9,022 nt of DNA from Phycisphaerales bacterium (GTDB lineage: Bacteria > Planctomycetota > Phycisphaerae > Phycisphaerales > UBA1924), in the NCBI GenBank assembly GCA_019747615.1, contig JAIEQQ010000526.1, positions 1 through 9,022 on the forward strand, written 5' to 3'. The first letter of the stretch is position 1; the number at the start of each line of letters is the position of its first letter. Both the position numbers and the translations under genes were made by a program. The notes beneath the pieces were generated by a model, which ran no database searches, was not told where the DNA came from, and was given only the letters and a program-made list of their open reading frames with translations. Below are positions 1 through 6,178 of this stretch, piece by piece.

Positions 1-56
1 GACAGCGGCGAGCCCTAACCCACTTTCAAATCATCGCCCGCGCCGAACACACGGCT

Positions 57-98
57 GAGTGCCTTTCCGCCAGTGCCCGATGCCCAGTCCCTAGTGCC
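57..98. repeat. Degenerate 7-base tandem array in the leader of the permease gene
   Basis: Six consecutive heptamers can be laid out in register from 57: gagtgcc, tttccgc, cagtgcc, cgatgcc, cagtccc, tagtgcc. Four of the six have AGT at positions 2-4 and five end in CC. The array stops 18 bases before the permease start codon, so it is the main content of the 116-base leader. It shares the 'NAG' phase with the two arrays at 4309-4378 and 4481-4529. A function in regulation is not shown by the sequence. It could equally be a neutral, slippage-derived repeat. Confidence 0.55.
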
Positions 99-116
99 TC
101 CCCCTCTGAACCACGC

Positions 117-2162
117 ATGACCTGGACCGAGAGCCTCTCCAAGATTGATCGTGTGCAGCAGTCGATGATCTTCAAGATCGTCGCGACGGTCATCATTGCG
201 CTCGCGGGCATCGGCGGCGTCCTGGCGTACAGCGTCTCGCAACAGGCCAAGGCCAACGCGACGGCGCCGTTGGTCGATCCGAACAGCACCTCACCAACGA
301 ACCCGAGCGGCCCGGGCCCGACATCGAGCGACGCAGCGGCCCCCGGCGCCGGCACCGCGGCGGCCAGCGGCTCGGTCAAGGGCGAGGCCGGGCGTGTGGA
401 ACTTGAGCGTGACGCCCGCGAGCGCAGTGTTGAGCAGTCGTACGCCAAGATCAGCGAGGGCCTCCGCAATCAGAGCCTCTCAACGGGAAGTGTCACGCTC
501 GGCATCGTCGCCGGCATGGGCGTAGCGCTCGCCGCGGTGTGGATCGGGCTCGGGCTCACCTACTTGTTCATCCTGTCTCTGGCGGCGGTGGTCGCGCTGC
601 CGATGCTCCAGTTCGGAAGCGAGAGCGTCGCGAGCACCGGGCGATTCTTCATCGGCGTGCTGGCGCTCACGCTGAGCTTCTCGACGCTCGTCCGCGGCGC
701 CGCGCTCCTGCTCGGCGCTTCGCACCCTGTCACCGCCATCGCCCGCAACGTCATCAACGAAGCGGTGCGGATGAAGATCTCGCTGGTCTTCATCGTCATC
801 CTCATCGTCGGCCTCGCCGCGCTGCCGGGCATGCTGCAGGACAACGTGCCGCTCCGCTACAAGGTGCAGAACTTCCTGCAGTACGGCATGGGCGGCTCGT
901 TCCTGCTCGCGGCGGTGCTGGTGCTCTTCCTCTCGGTGGCGACGATCACCTTCGAGCAGCGCGACAAGGTCATCTGGCAGACGATGACCAAGCCGGTCCG
1001 CGCCTGGCAGTACCTGCTGGGCAAGTGGCTCGGCGTCAGCGTCGTCGCGGCCCTGCTGCTGGGCGTCTCGGCCACCGGCGTCTACCTCTTCACCGAGTTC
1101 CTTCGCCACCAGCGCGCCTTTGGCGAGATCGCGCCGTTCGTCGCCGATCCCAACGACAACGTCGACTTCACCGAGGATCGCTTCGTCCTTGAGTATCAAG
1201 TCCTCGCCGCTCGCGAGACCGTCAACGCCTTCATCCCCGACGAAGACGCTGACGCGATCGGTCGCGAGGTCAACGCGATCTTCTTGCGCGAGCAGAAGGC
1301 CCGCGAGGCGGACCCGAAGCTGCCCGAGCCGGACCCGGTGAAGATCATCAAGCAGGTGCAGACCGAGCGGCTGCGCGACTTCCTCTCGGTCCGCGCCGAT
1401 CAGGTCGAGGGCAAGGAGTACCGGTTCGAAGGGCTCCAGACCGCCAAGCAACTGAACCTGCCGATGGCCCTGCGGTACAAGATTAACGCCGGCGATAACG
1501 CGCCGACCATGACGTACCGCGTGACGTTCATCATCGGTAGCTCCCCGCCGCGCGTGGTGACGACGAACCTGGCCCAGGCGATGACGATGCCGCTGCTGGC
1601 GCGAGAGATCGACGACAACGGCGTGCTCCGCATTCAGGTCTACAACGGCGACGTGATCAACCGTCGCGCCAACCCCGAGACCATGAGCTTCGCAGTGGGC
1701 GACGGGCTCCAGATCAGCTACCCGGTCACGACGTTCGCGCCCAACTTCCTGCGCGCCACGCTGGTGCTCTGGTTCAAGCTCGTGTTCCTCAGCGCGATCG
1801 CCGTCACCGCCGCGACGTTCCTCTCGTTCTCCGTCGCCTCGCTGGTCTCCTTCGGCGTGTTCGTGATCGCCGAGAGTTCGGGCTTCCTGGCCAAAGCCGT
1901 GGACACCTTCGCAACCACCGATCAGAACCAGGAAACCATCTGGTTCAACGTCATCGTCGCCAAAATCAGCGAGGGCGTGGTCGCGGTCTTCCAGGCCTAT
2001 TCGCGGATCGACCCGATCGCCAGCGTCGTCGAGGGCAAGTACATCTCCTGGGCCAGCGCCGGCGAAGCCGCCGTGCTGCTCCTGGCGATCTCCGCCGTTC
2101 TTTGGGCGATCGCGGCGACAATCTTCCGCCAGCGCGAACTGGCGATCTACTCCGGCCAGTAG
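117..2162 (+). CDS. ABC-2 type transporter permease-like integral membrane protein
   Basis: This 681-residue protein is probably the membrane subunit of an ABC transporter of the ABC-2 class; its substrate is unknown. By hydropathy, membrane segments lie near residues 19-39, 124-163 (probably two), 175-200, 221-240, 259-279, 301-326, 547-588 (probably two) and 649-670. The ABC-2 signature is clear. The entry into the core reads ARNVINEAVRMK (209-220), and an E-x-R-DK...TKPV...W-YLLGKWLG stretch spans 280-306. A polar domain of about 220 residues (327-546) sits between the two membrane blocks and probably faces outside. The first ~200 residues are an extension: one membrane segment, a Pro/Ala/Ser/Thr-rich stretch (about 45-90) and a charged stretch (91-120). 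No ATPase is visible, so one would have to lie to the left. The ATG at 117 has no clear Shine-Dalgarno, and the frame is open back to the window edge, but the upstream translation looks non-coding. The next gene starts 36 bases downstream. Confidence 0.85.
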   Translation: MTWTESLSKIDRVQQSMIFKIVATVIIALAGIGGVLAYSVSQQAKANATAPLVDPNSTSPTNPSGPGPTSSDAAAPGAGTAAASGSVKGEAGRVELERDARERSVEQSYAKISEGLRNQSLSTGSVTLGIVAGMGVALAAVWIGLGLTYLFILSLAAVVALPMLQFGSESVASTGRFFIGVLALTLSFSTLVRGAALLLGASHPVTAIARNVINEAVRMKISLVFIVILIVGLAALPGMLQDNVPLRYKVQNFLQYGMGGSFLLAAVLVLFLSVATITFEQRDKVIWQTMTKPVRAWQYLLGKWLGVSVVAALLLGVSATGVYLFTEFLRHQRAFGEIAPFVADPNDNVDFTEDRFVLEYQVLAARETVNAFIPDEDADAIGREVNAIFLREQKAREADPKLPEPDPVKIIKQVQTERLRDFLSVRADQVEGKEYRFEGLQTAKQLNLPMALRYKINAGDNAPTMTYRVTFIIGSSPPRVVTTNLAQAMTMPLLAREIDDNGVLRIQVYNGDVINRRANPETMSFAVGDGLQISYPVTTFAPNFLRATLVLWFKLVFLSAIAVTAATFLSFSVASLVSFGVFVIAESSGFLAKAVDTFATTDQNQETIWFNVIVAKISEGVVAVFQAYSRIDPIASVVEGKYISWASAGEAAVLLLAISAVLWAIAATIFRQRELAIYSGQ

Positions 2163-2189
2163 TACATCTCTCAGGCCCGATTCCTACCC

Positions 2190-2193
2190 GAGG
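2190..2193 (+). promoter_or_regulatory. Ribosome binding site (GAGG) for the TPR-like protein
   Basis: GAGG lies 5 bases before the ATG at 2199. It favours this start over the next in-frame ATG at 2223, which is preceded by gcgcccacc with no purine-rich motif. The motif is short, so support is moderate. Confidence 0.45.
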
Positions 2194-2198
2194 CCATC

Positions 2199-4289
2199 AT
2201 GAGCCGATCCGAAGCGCCCACCATGCAGACCTCGCGCCCCAACCCGACCCCCCCGCCCCCCAGCCAGCGCACCGCCCATCGCGCGCGCCCCCGCGGCATG
2301 GTCCAGGTCGTCTGCATGGGCATCATCGCCGTCTGCCTCGCGATCAGCATCCTGCTCACCACGCTCATCGCCGCCTCCAGCGGCCGCCACCAGCTCGTCT
2401 ACACCGATCGTGCCGAGGACGGCATGTCTCGCGATGAAGCGCTGGGCATCGCGGTGGGCGCTTTCCGCGGGCTCTTTGTCAACGCGCTGTGGATGCGGGC
2501 GCACGAGCTGAAGCAAGAGGGGAAGTTCCACGAGGCGGTGGACCTGGCGCGGACGATCACGCGTTTGCAGCCGCGCTTCCCGCGGGTGTGGGCGTTCCAC
2601 GCGTGGAATCTTGCGTACAACATCAGCGTCGCGACCAACACGCCGCAGGAGCGGTGGCAGTGGGTGAACGCGGGCATCCGCCTGCTGCGCGACGAGGGCA
2701 TCCCGCAGAACCCCAGCGACCTGCTGCTGCACAAGGAGCTCTCGTGGCTCTATCTGCACAAGGTGCAGATGCTGATGGACGACGCGAACCAGTTCTACAA
2801 GCGTCAGTTCGCGCTGGAGTGGACGATCGCGATGGGCACGCCGCCCGAGCGCACGCCGCAGACGCAGAAGACCGACGACGCGATCAAGGCGTACAACGAA
2901 ACGTACCTGGGGCCGATCTCCGGAGCCGCGTCGTCGCTCGAGGAGCTCTACGAGCGCCCGAACGCGAAGAACGCCAAGCTCATCGTCGAGACGCTCAAGA
3001 CCAAGATGGGCATGGACGTCAGCACGCTGATGGGGCGTCGCATGTTCCTGTACCAGGTCGAGCTGTTGCGCTCAGCCCTGCGCCAGGCTAGCGCCCTGCG
3101 TCAGGCCAACAAGGACCTCAACATCACCCCGCCCGGCGGCGATCTGGTCTCCCTGCTCATCGCGCCAGAGAACGTCGACTCACGCCGCGAGCTCATCTAC
3201 CACCTCCGCAAGCGCATGCTGATCGACGAGTATCACATGGAGCCCGAGCGGATGATCCGCTTCACCCAGAAGTACGGCCCCATGGACTGGCGACACCCCG
3301 CCGCCCACGCACTCTACTGGGCCGCGCGCGGCGTCGAAGAAGCCCTCGCCCGCGTCAACAAGGGCAACGAGGCCAACAACGACTTCATCAACACCGACCG
3401 CCTCGTCGTGCAATCCCTCCAAGAGCTCTTCCGCTCGGGCATGATGATGTTCGACATCAGCAACCCCGACCTCTATGTCACCATGCCCAACGACTACTTC
3501 ATCCCCACCTACGGGCAGGTGATCAAAGAGCTGATGGAGCGCGAAGAGAAACAGTTTCTCGACACCAAAGGCGTGGACATCCGCGGCCGCACGTACCGCT
3601 TCTACTCCGCCGGCTACGAGAACTTCCTGCACGACTCCATCAGCTTCCTCTACCGTCGCAACCAGATCGACGAAGCCGAGAAGTACCGCGTTGAGCTGCT
3701 GACATGGCCCGGCATCAAGGGCACCGACTATGACCTGCGGAACGCCATGTGGAAGAACATGCCGCTGGACGAGTTCGTGATCCAGAACCTGAAGGAGCGC
3801 ATCACCAGCCCGAACATCGCGGTGCAGGAAGTCGCCGCCGCGATCCAGTCGGCGCTCGTGAACGGGCTGATGGCGGGGGACACAGACCTGTATCGAAAGT
3901 CGATGGCGTATGCGGAGCGCTTCCACCACGAGTTCACCAAGGAGCAGTGGAGGAAGACGGGCATCGACACCAACGCCGCTCGCATGGGCGTGATGCAGCA
4001 GGATTTCCGCGAGCTGACGGGGTTCTACACCGCGTTCGTGCTCAAGGGCGCGGGCCTGACCAACTCGCTGGTGATCTACTCTCGCCTCGCCGAGGATCAT
4101 CGCGTGTGGTCGTACGACACGATGCTGGAGATGAACATCCCGCGCGGGCTGAACGAAAGCGAGGCCGCCGCGGCCCAGTCTGAGTTCGCCAAGCTCTACC
4201 CCAAGCCCACCGGCCTCGACGAGTTCCGAGCGTTCCGCGACGCCGCCCGACGCGAACGCGAACAACGCGGCGCGAGCGAGCTGAAGTAG
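2199..4289 (+). CDS. Membrane-anchored protein with TPR-like segment, unknown function
   Basis: This is a 696-residue protein. A Pro-rich, basic N-terminal tail (1-33) is followed by one strong membrane segment (about 34-60). The rest is soluble and largely helical, so the topology is probably a short tail inside and a large domain outside. Residues 87-165 resemble a TPR-like helical array, with W98, a G-K-F-H-E-A turn near 108-113, LQPRFPRVWAFHAWNLAYN (123-141) and the RLLRDEGIPQNP loop (161-172). I recall similar uncharacterised proteins in planctomycetes and other bacteria that keep these W/H-rich motifs, but cannot name a family. No catalytic motif is evident. It follows the permease by 36 bases with its own GAGG site, so the two are probably one operon; a scaffold or accessory role for that transporter is inference only. 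Codon choice changes abruptly inside the gene. It ends at TAG 4287-4289, just before a heptamer array. Confidence 0.8.
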   Translation: MSRSEAPTMQTSRPNPTPPPPSQRTAHRARPRGMVQVVCMGIIAVCLAISILLTTLIAASSGRHQLVYTDRAEDGMSRDEALGIAVGAFRGLFVNALWMRAHELKQEGKFHEAVDLARTITRLQPRFPRVWAFHAWNLAYNISVATNTPQERWQWVNAGIRLLRDEGIPQNPSDLLLHKELSWLYLHKVQMLMDDANQFYKRQFALEWTIAMGTPPERTPQTQKTDDAIKAYNETYLGPISGAASSLEELYERPNAKNAKLIVETLKTKMGMDVSTLMGRRMFLYQVELLRSALRQASALRQANKDLNITPPGGDLVSLLIAPENVDSRRELIYHLRKRMLIDEYHMEPERMIRFTQKYGPMDWRHPAAHALYWAARGVEEALARVNKGNEANNDFINTDRLVVQSLQELFRSGMMMFDISNPDLYVTMPNDYFIPTYGQVIKELMEREEKQFLDTKGVDIRGRTYRFYSAGYENFLHDSISFLYRRNQIDEAEKYRVELLTWPGIKGTDYDLRNAMWKNMPLDEFVIQNLKERITSPNIAVQEVAAAIQSALVNGLMAGDTDLYRKSMAYAERFHHEFTKEQWRKTGIDTNAARMGVMQQDFRELTGFYTAFVLKGAGLTNSLVIYSRLAEDHRVWSYDTMLEMNIPRGLNESEAAAAQSEFAKLYPKPTGLDEFRAFRDAARREREQRGASELK

Positions 4290-4308
4290 CTGGGGAGCCG
4301 CTGGCTGG

Positions 4309-4378
4309 CAGCCTTTAGCCGCCAGCTTTCAGCCCTCAGCCAGAAGGAAGCAGGCAGCAGAAGAGAGCCAGCAGCAGG
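4309..4378. repeat. Degenerate 7-base tandem array, left side of convergent intergenic region
   Basis: Ten heptamers in strict register run from 4309: cagcctt, tagccgc, cagcttt, cagccct, cagccag, aaggaag, caggcag, cagaaga, gagccag, cagcagg. All ten have AG at positions 2-3. A weaker continuation may reach back to gagccgc at 4295. The array begins 19 bases after the stop codon of the TPR-like gene. The 95 or so bases that follow (4379-4473) do not keep the period, and I see no gene or clear signal in them. Confidence 0.65.
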
Positions 4379-4529
4379 CGGCGCGCTTCCCGTTCACTGG
4401 CCGTCTTGCTTCGGACGTCGCCCATCACGGGGGCTGCGTCGCCGGTGACATTCTCAAGCCGCACATCGATCCGCCGCTTCCCGGCTCTTGGCTCTTCGCT
4501 GAAAGCTGAAGGCTGAAAGCTGGCGGCTA
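4316..4529. repeat. 25-nt inverted repeat pair bounding the convergent intergenic region
   Basis: The left arm (4316-4340) and the reverse complement of the right arm (4505-4529) agree at 24 of 25 positions; the one difference is C at 4335 against A at 4510. The arms are 164 bases apart. Each arm reads in the same sense as the gene it follows, so both convergent genes are followed by the same 25-nt sequence. The right arm contains the stop codon of the small amidohydrolase (4527-4529). Read-through RNA from either side could fold the arms together, so a two-way termination role is possible, but there is no U-tract. The arms could also be the ends of a small non-autonomous element, although I see no target-site duplication. 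Confidence 0.7.
4481..4529. repeat. Degenerate 7-base tandem array, right side of convergent intergenic region
   Basis: Read on the minus strand from 4529 down, seven heptamers run in register: tagccgc, cagcttt, cagcctt, cagcttt, cagcgaa, gagccaa, gagccgg. All seven have AGC at positions 2-4. A further weak unit (gaagcgg, 4480-4474) may continue it. The array begins inside the coding sequence of the small amidohydrolase: its first unit supplies the TAG stop. It mirrors the array at 4309-4378 in sequence and orientation relative to its gene. Confidence 0.65.
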
Positions 4530-6032
4530 CTTCCCCTGCCGATACTTCTCGCGATACCGCTCCGCCAGGATCGTCTGCTTGTTGCTCAGGTCGATCGGGC
4601 GCCCCTGGATGTACGCGCCGACGACGTCGGTTCGCACGTCCAGCGGGTCGCCCCGCGTGATGATGATCGTCGCGTCCTTGCCCGGGGTGATCGAGCCGAT
4701 CACATCGGCAACGCCCAGGATCTCCGCGGCGCTCAGCGTCACCGATCGCAGAGCGCTCGCGCTGTCAAGCCCATGCGCCGCCGCCATTCCCGCGGCGTAC
4801 GGCAGGTTCCGCTCGTGCGGCGTCTCCTCTCCACTGGCAATCGCGAACGCGATGCCCGCGTCCTTCAGTCGCTTGGGCAGCGTGAACATGTCGTCATACG
4901 GCGTGTCCTCTCGCCTGGGCAGGTTGATCACCGCGTTCACGATCACGCTGGCGTTGATCGCCTTGAGTTGCTCTGACGCGAGAACCGCGTCGCGCCCGCC
5001 GACGATCGTCAGCTTCAGGTTCTCGCGACGCGCAAACGCGACGGCCGACAGGATCTGGTCATACTCCTGCGCCTCGACGAAGACGGTGCGCTGAGCCTCG
5101 CTCCTCGCAGCGCCAGCGCCTGGGCCACCCGGCGCAGAGGCGGGGCTTGGGAAGATCGACCGCATCGCCTCCCAGCGCAGGTCCGTCGGCACGCCGGTGG
5201 CGTCGGCGTCCTTGGCCGCGATATAGGCCTTGGCCCTCGCGAACGCGCCGGTCGGGCCGGTCAGCCGATCCAGGCTCTCCTTCGTGCGGCGCTGCTGGTC
5301 TTCCTCGCTCTGATCCATCCACCACGCCCGCACCGTTCGCACGCGCGGCCACTGCACCACCAGTCCCGCGTCGCGCCTCACCGTCAGATCCTCCGTCGTC
5401 CAACCGTCCGCCGAGATCACGCTCGCACGCCCCGCGATCGTGCCCCCAGTCGGAAACGCGCCGAAGATCAGCACGCCGTTGCTGCGGGCGACCGGCATCA
5501 ACCACGAATCCGGGTTCACCGTGCTGGCCGCGACGACCTCGGGCGTGATGTCGCCGGCCTCGTTCATGTCGGTGCTCGGCCGCACCGCGCCGATCTCTTC
5601 CAGCCCCATCCGCGTGTACGCGCTGATGAGCCCGGGGTAGACCCGCGCCCGCACCGCCCCTGGCGAAGCGGGCGCCGCGCCCGGCGGCGTCTTTGCGTCA
5701 ACGCCCGTTGCAAAGTCTCGCACCTGCACGCCGGCGCCGGGCTTGAAGTCCGCCCGCTTGCCGATGGCCCGCAGCTTGCCCTGATCAAACAGCACATAGC
5801 CGTCGATGATCGGCTCGGCATCCACCGGATACACATCCACGCCCACCAGCGCGATCGGGCTCTTCTGCACCGGCGCCCGCGGCGTCAGATCCTGCGCCAC
5901 CGCAATGCTCGCGGGGGCAAGTACGACAATCGTCCCGGCGAGCATCGCCATCATCGCGATGGACGCCCCCACTCGCCGGCGCAGCGCACCAGCCCTTGTC
6001 AGACCCACGATGCTCTTTGATGCGGTCTTCAT
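4527..6032 (-). CDS. Secreted amidohydrolase-fold protein lacking metal ligands (probable pseudoenzyme)
   Basis: The ATG at 6032 is chosen over one at 6074 because GAGGAAGG sits just upstream; this gives 501 residues. Residues 1-46 look like a long signal peptide with basic R18-R20, a hydrophobic core (22-40) and an A-V-A site before Q47. The fold is that of COG1228-type amidohydrolases. The N-terminal beta segment is at 58-93, VYPGLISAY (131-139) occupies the place of the usual PGLIDxHxH, and RNLPYAAGMAAAHGL (408-422) precedes GSITPGKDATIII (446-458) and GDPLDVRT (461-468). The HxH pair is replaced by Y139 and R141, the later histidine region reads VVGG-like (343-346), and the final aspartate region reads AIASGEE (397-403). 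Only two histidines occur in the whole protein (H406, H420). Similar histidine-poor proteins encoded beside a large amidohydrolase are, from memory, seen in Bacteroidetes, so the loss may be a family trait. It follows the large amidohydrolase by 146 bases. Its role may be structural or regulatory; the substrate is unknown. Confidence 0.85.
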   Translation of the reverse strand: MKTASKSIVGLTRAGALRRRVGASIAMMAMLAGTIVVLAPASIAVAQDLTPRAPVQKSPIALVGVDVYPVDAEPIIDGYVLFDQGKLRAIGKRADFKPGAGVQVRDFATGVDAKTPPGAAPASPGAVRARVYPGLISAYTRMGLEEIGAVRPSTDMNEAGDITPEVVAASTVNPDSWLMPVARSNGVLIFGAFPTGGTIAGRASVISADGWTTEDLTVRRDAGLVVQWPRVRTVRAWWMDQSEEDQQRRTKESLDRLTGPTGAFARAKAYIAAKDADATGVPTDLRWEAMRSIFPSPASAPGGPGAGAARSEAQRTVFVEAQEYDQILSAVAFARRENLKLTIVGGRDAVLASEQLKAINASVIVNAVINLPRREDTPYDDMFTLPKRLKDAGIAFAIASGEETPHERNLPYAAGMAAAHGLDSASALRSVTLSAAEILGVADVIGSITPGKDATIIITRGDPLDVRTDVVGAYIQGRPIDLSNKQTILAERYREKYRQGK

Positions 6033-6036
6033 ACAG

Positions 6037-6044
6037 CCTTCCTC
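6037..6044 (-). promoter_or_regulatory. Shine-Dalgarno GAGGAAGG deciding the start of the small amidohydrolase
   Basis: On the minus strand GAGGAAGG is followed by CTGT and then the ATG at 6032, so its GAGG core lies 8 bases from the start. This is the strongest ribosome binding site in the window. It moves the start 14 codons downstream of the first ATG in the frame (6074), whose extra residues are arginine-rich and not needed for the signal peptide. Confidence 0.75.
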
Positions 6045-6139
6045 ACGGCGCACGCGGCGCCGAATGCTGAACACTCGAAACTCACCTCAAGACAGATCCA
6101 TCGCGACGATCTTCAAACGAATCGACAAACGGTCCGCGA

Positions 6140-6170
6140 GCGTGCGTGTCGCGCTCACGCGCACGCACGC
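6140..6170 (-). terminator. GC-rich stem-loop between the two amidohydrolase genes
   Basis: Bases 6140-6170 fold into a 13-bp stem with one bulged base (T6149) and the loop CTCA (6154-6157), written on the plus strand. It lies 8 bases past the stop codon of the large amidohydrolase in its direction of transcription. The heptamer ccgcgag overlaps or abuts both sides (6134-6140 and 6170-6176). No U-tract follows, so a classical intrinsic terminator is uncertain. It could instead protect the mRNA 3' end or reduce read-through into the small amidohydrolase. The remaining bases to 6045 show no convincing promoter. Confidence 0.45.
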
Positions 6171-6178
6171 CGCGAGAC

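Noticed and set aside
1..18. Possible last codons of an upstream gene (ends in TAA at 16-18).
   Set aside because: Only five codons are visible, so there is no way to tell coding from chance.
3..116. In-frame upstream extension of the permease gene to the window edge.
   Set aside because: There is no stop codon, but the translation is compositionally odd, overlaps the heptamer array and lacks any start codon with a ribosome site. The ATG at 117 is preferred.
480..1451. Long minus-strand open frame opposite the permease gene.
   Set aside because: It is rich in Arg, Asp, Glu and His with no domain, typical of a shadow of a high-GC gene. The plus-strand frame has clear membrane segments.
3180..4265. 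Minus-strand open frame of 361 codons opposite the TPR-like gene.
   Set aside because: Val/Glu/Gly/His-rich composition with no recognisable motif. It mirrors third-position GC bias of the real gene.
4300..4326. Small hairpin (GCTGGC / GCCAGC) as a terminator for the TPR-like gene.
   Set aside because: The stem is only 6 bp with a 15-base loop and only three T's follow. It falls out of the repetitive CAG/CTG-rich heptamers.
4290..4526. CRISPR array or insertion sequence in the convergent intergenic region.
   Set aside because: There are no exact direct repeats with unique spacers of regular length, no transposase frame and no target-site duplication.
5973..5981. Twin-arginine (Tat) motif in the small amidohydrolase signal peptide.
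   Set aside because: Three arginines are present, but the flanking residues do not fit S/T-RR-x-F-L-K, so a Sec-type signal is more likely.
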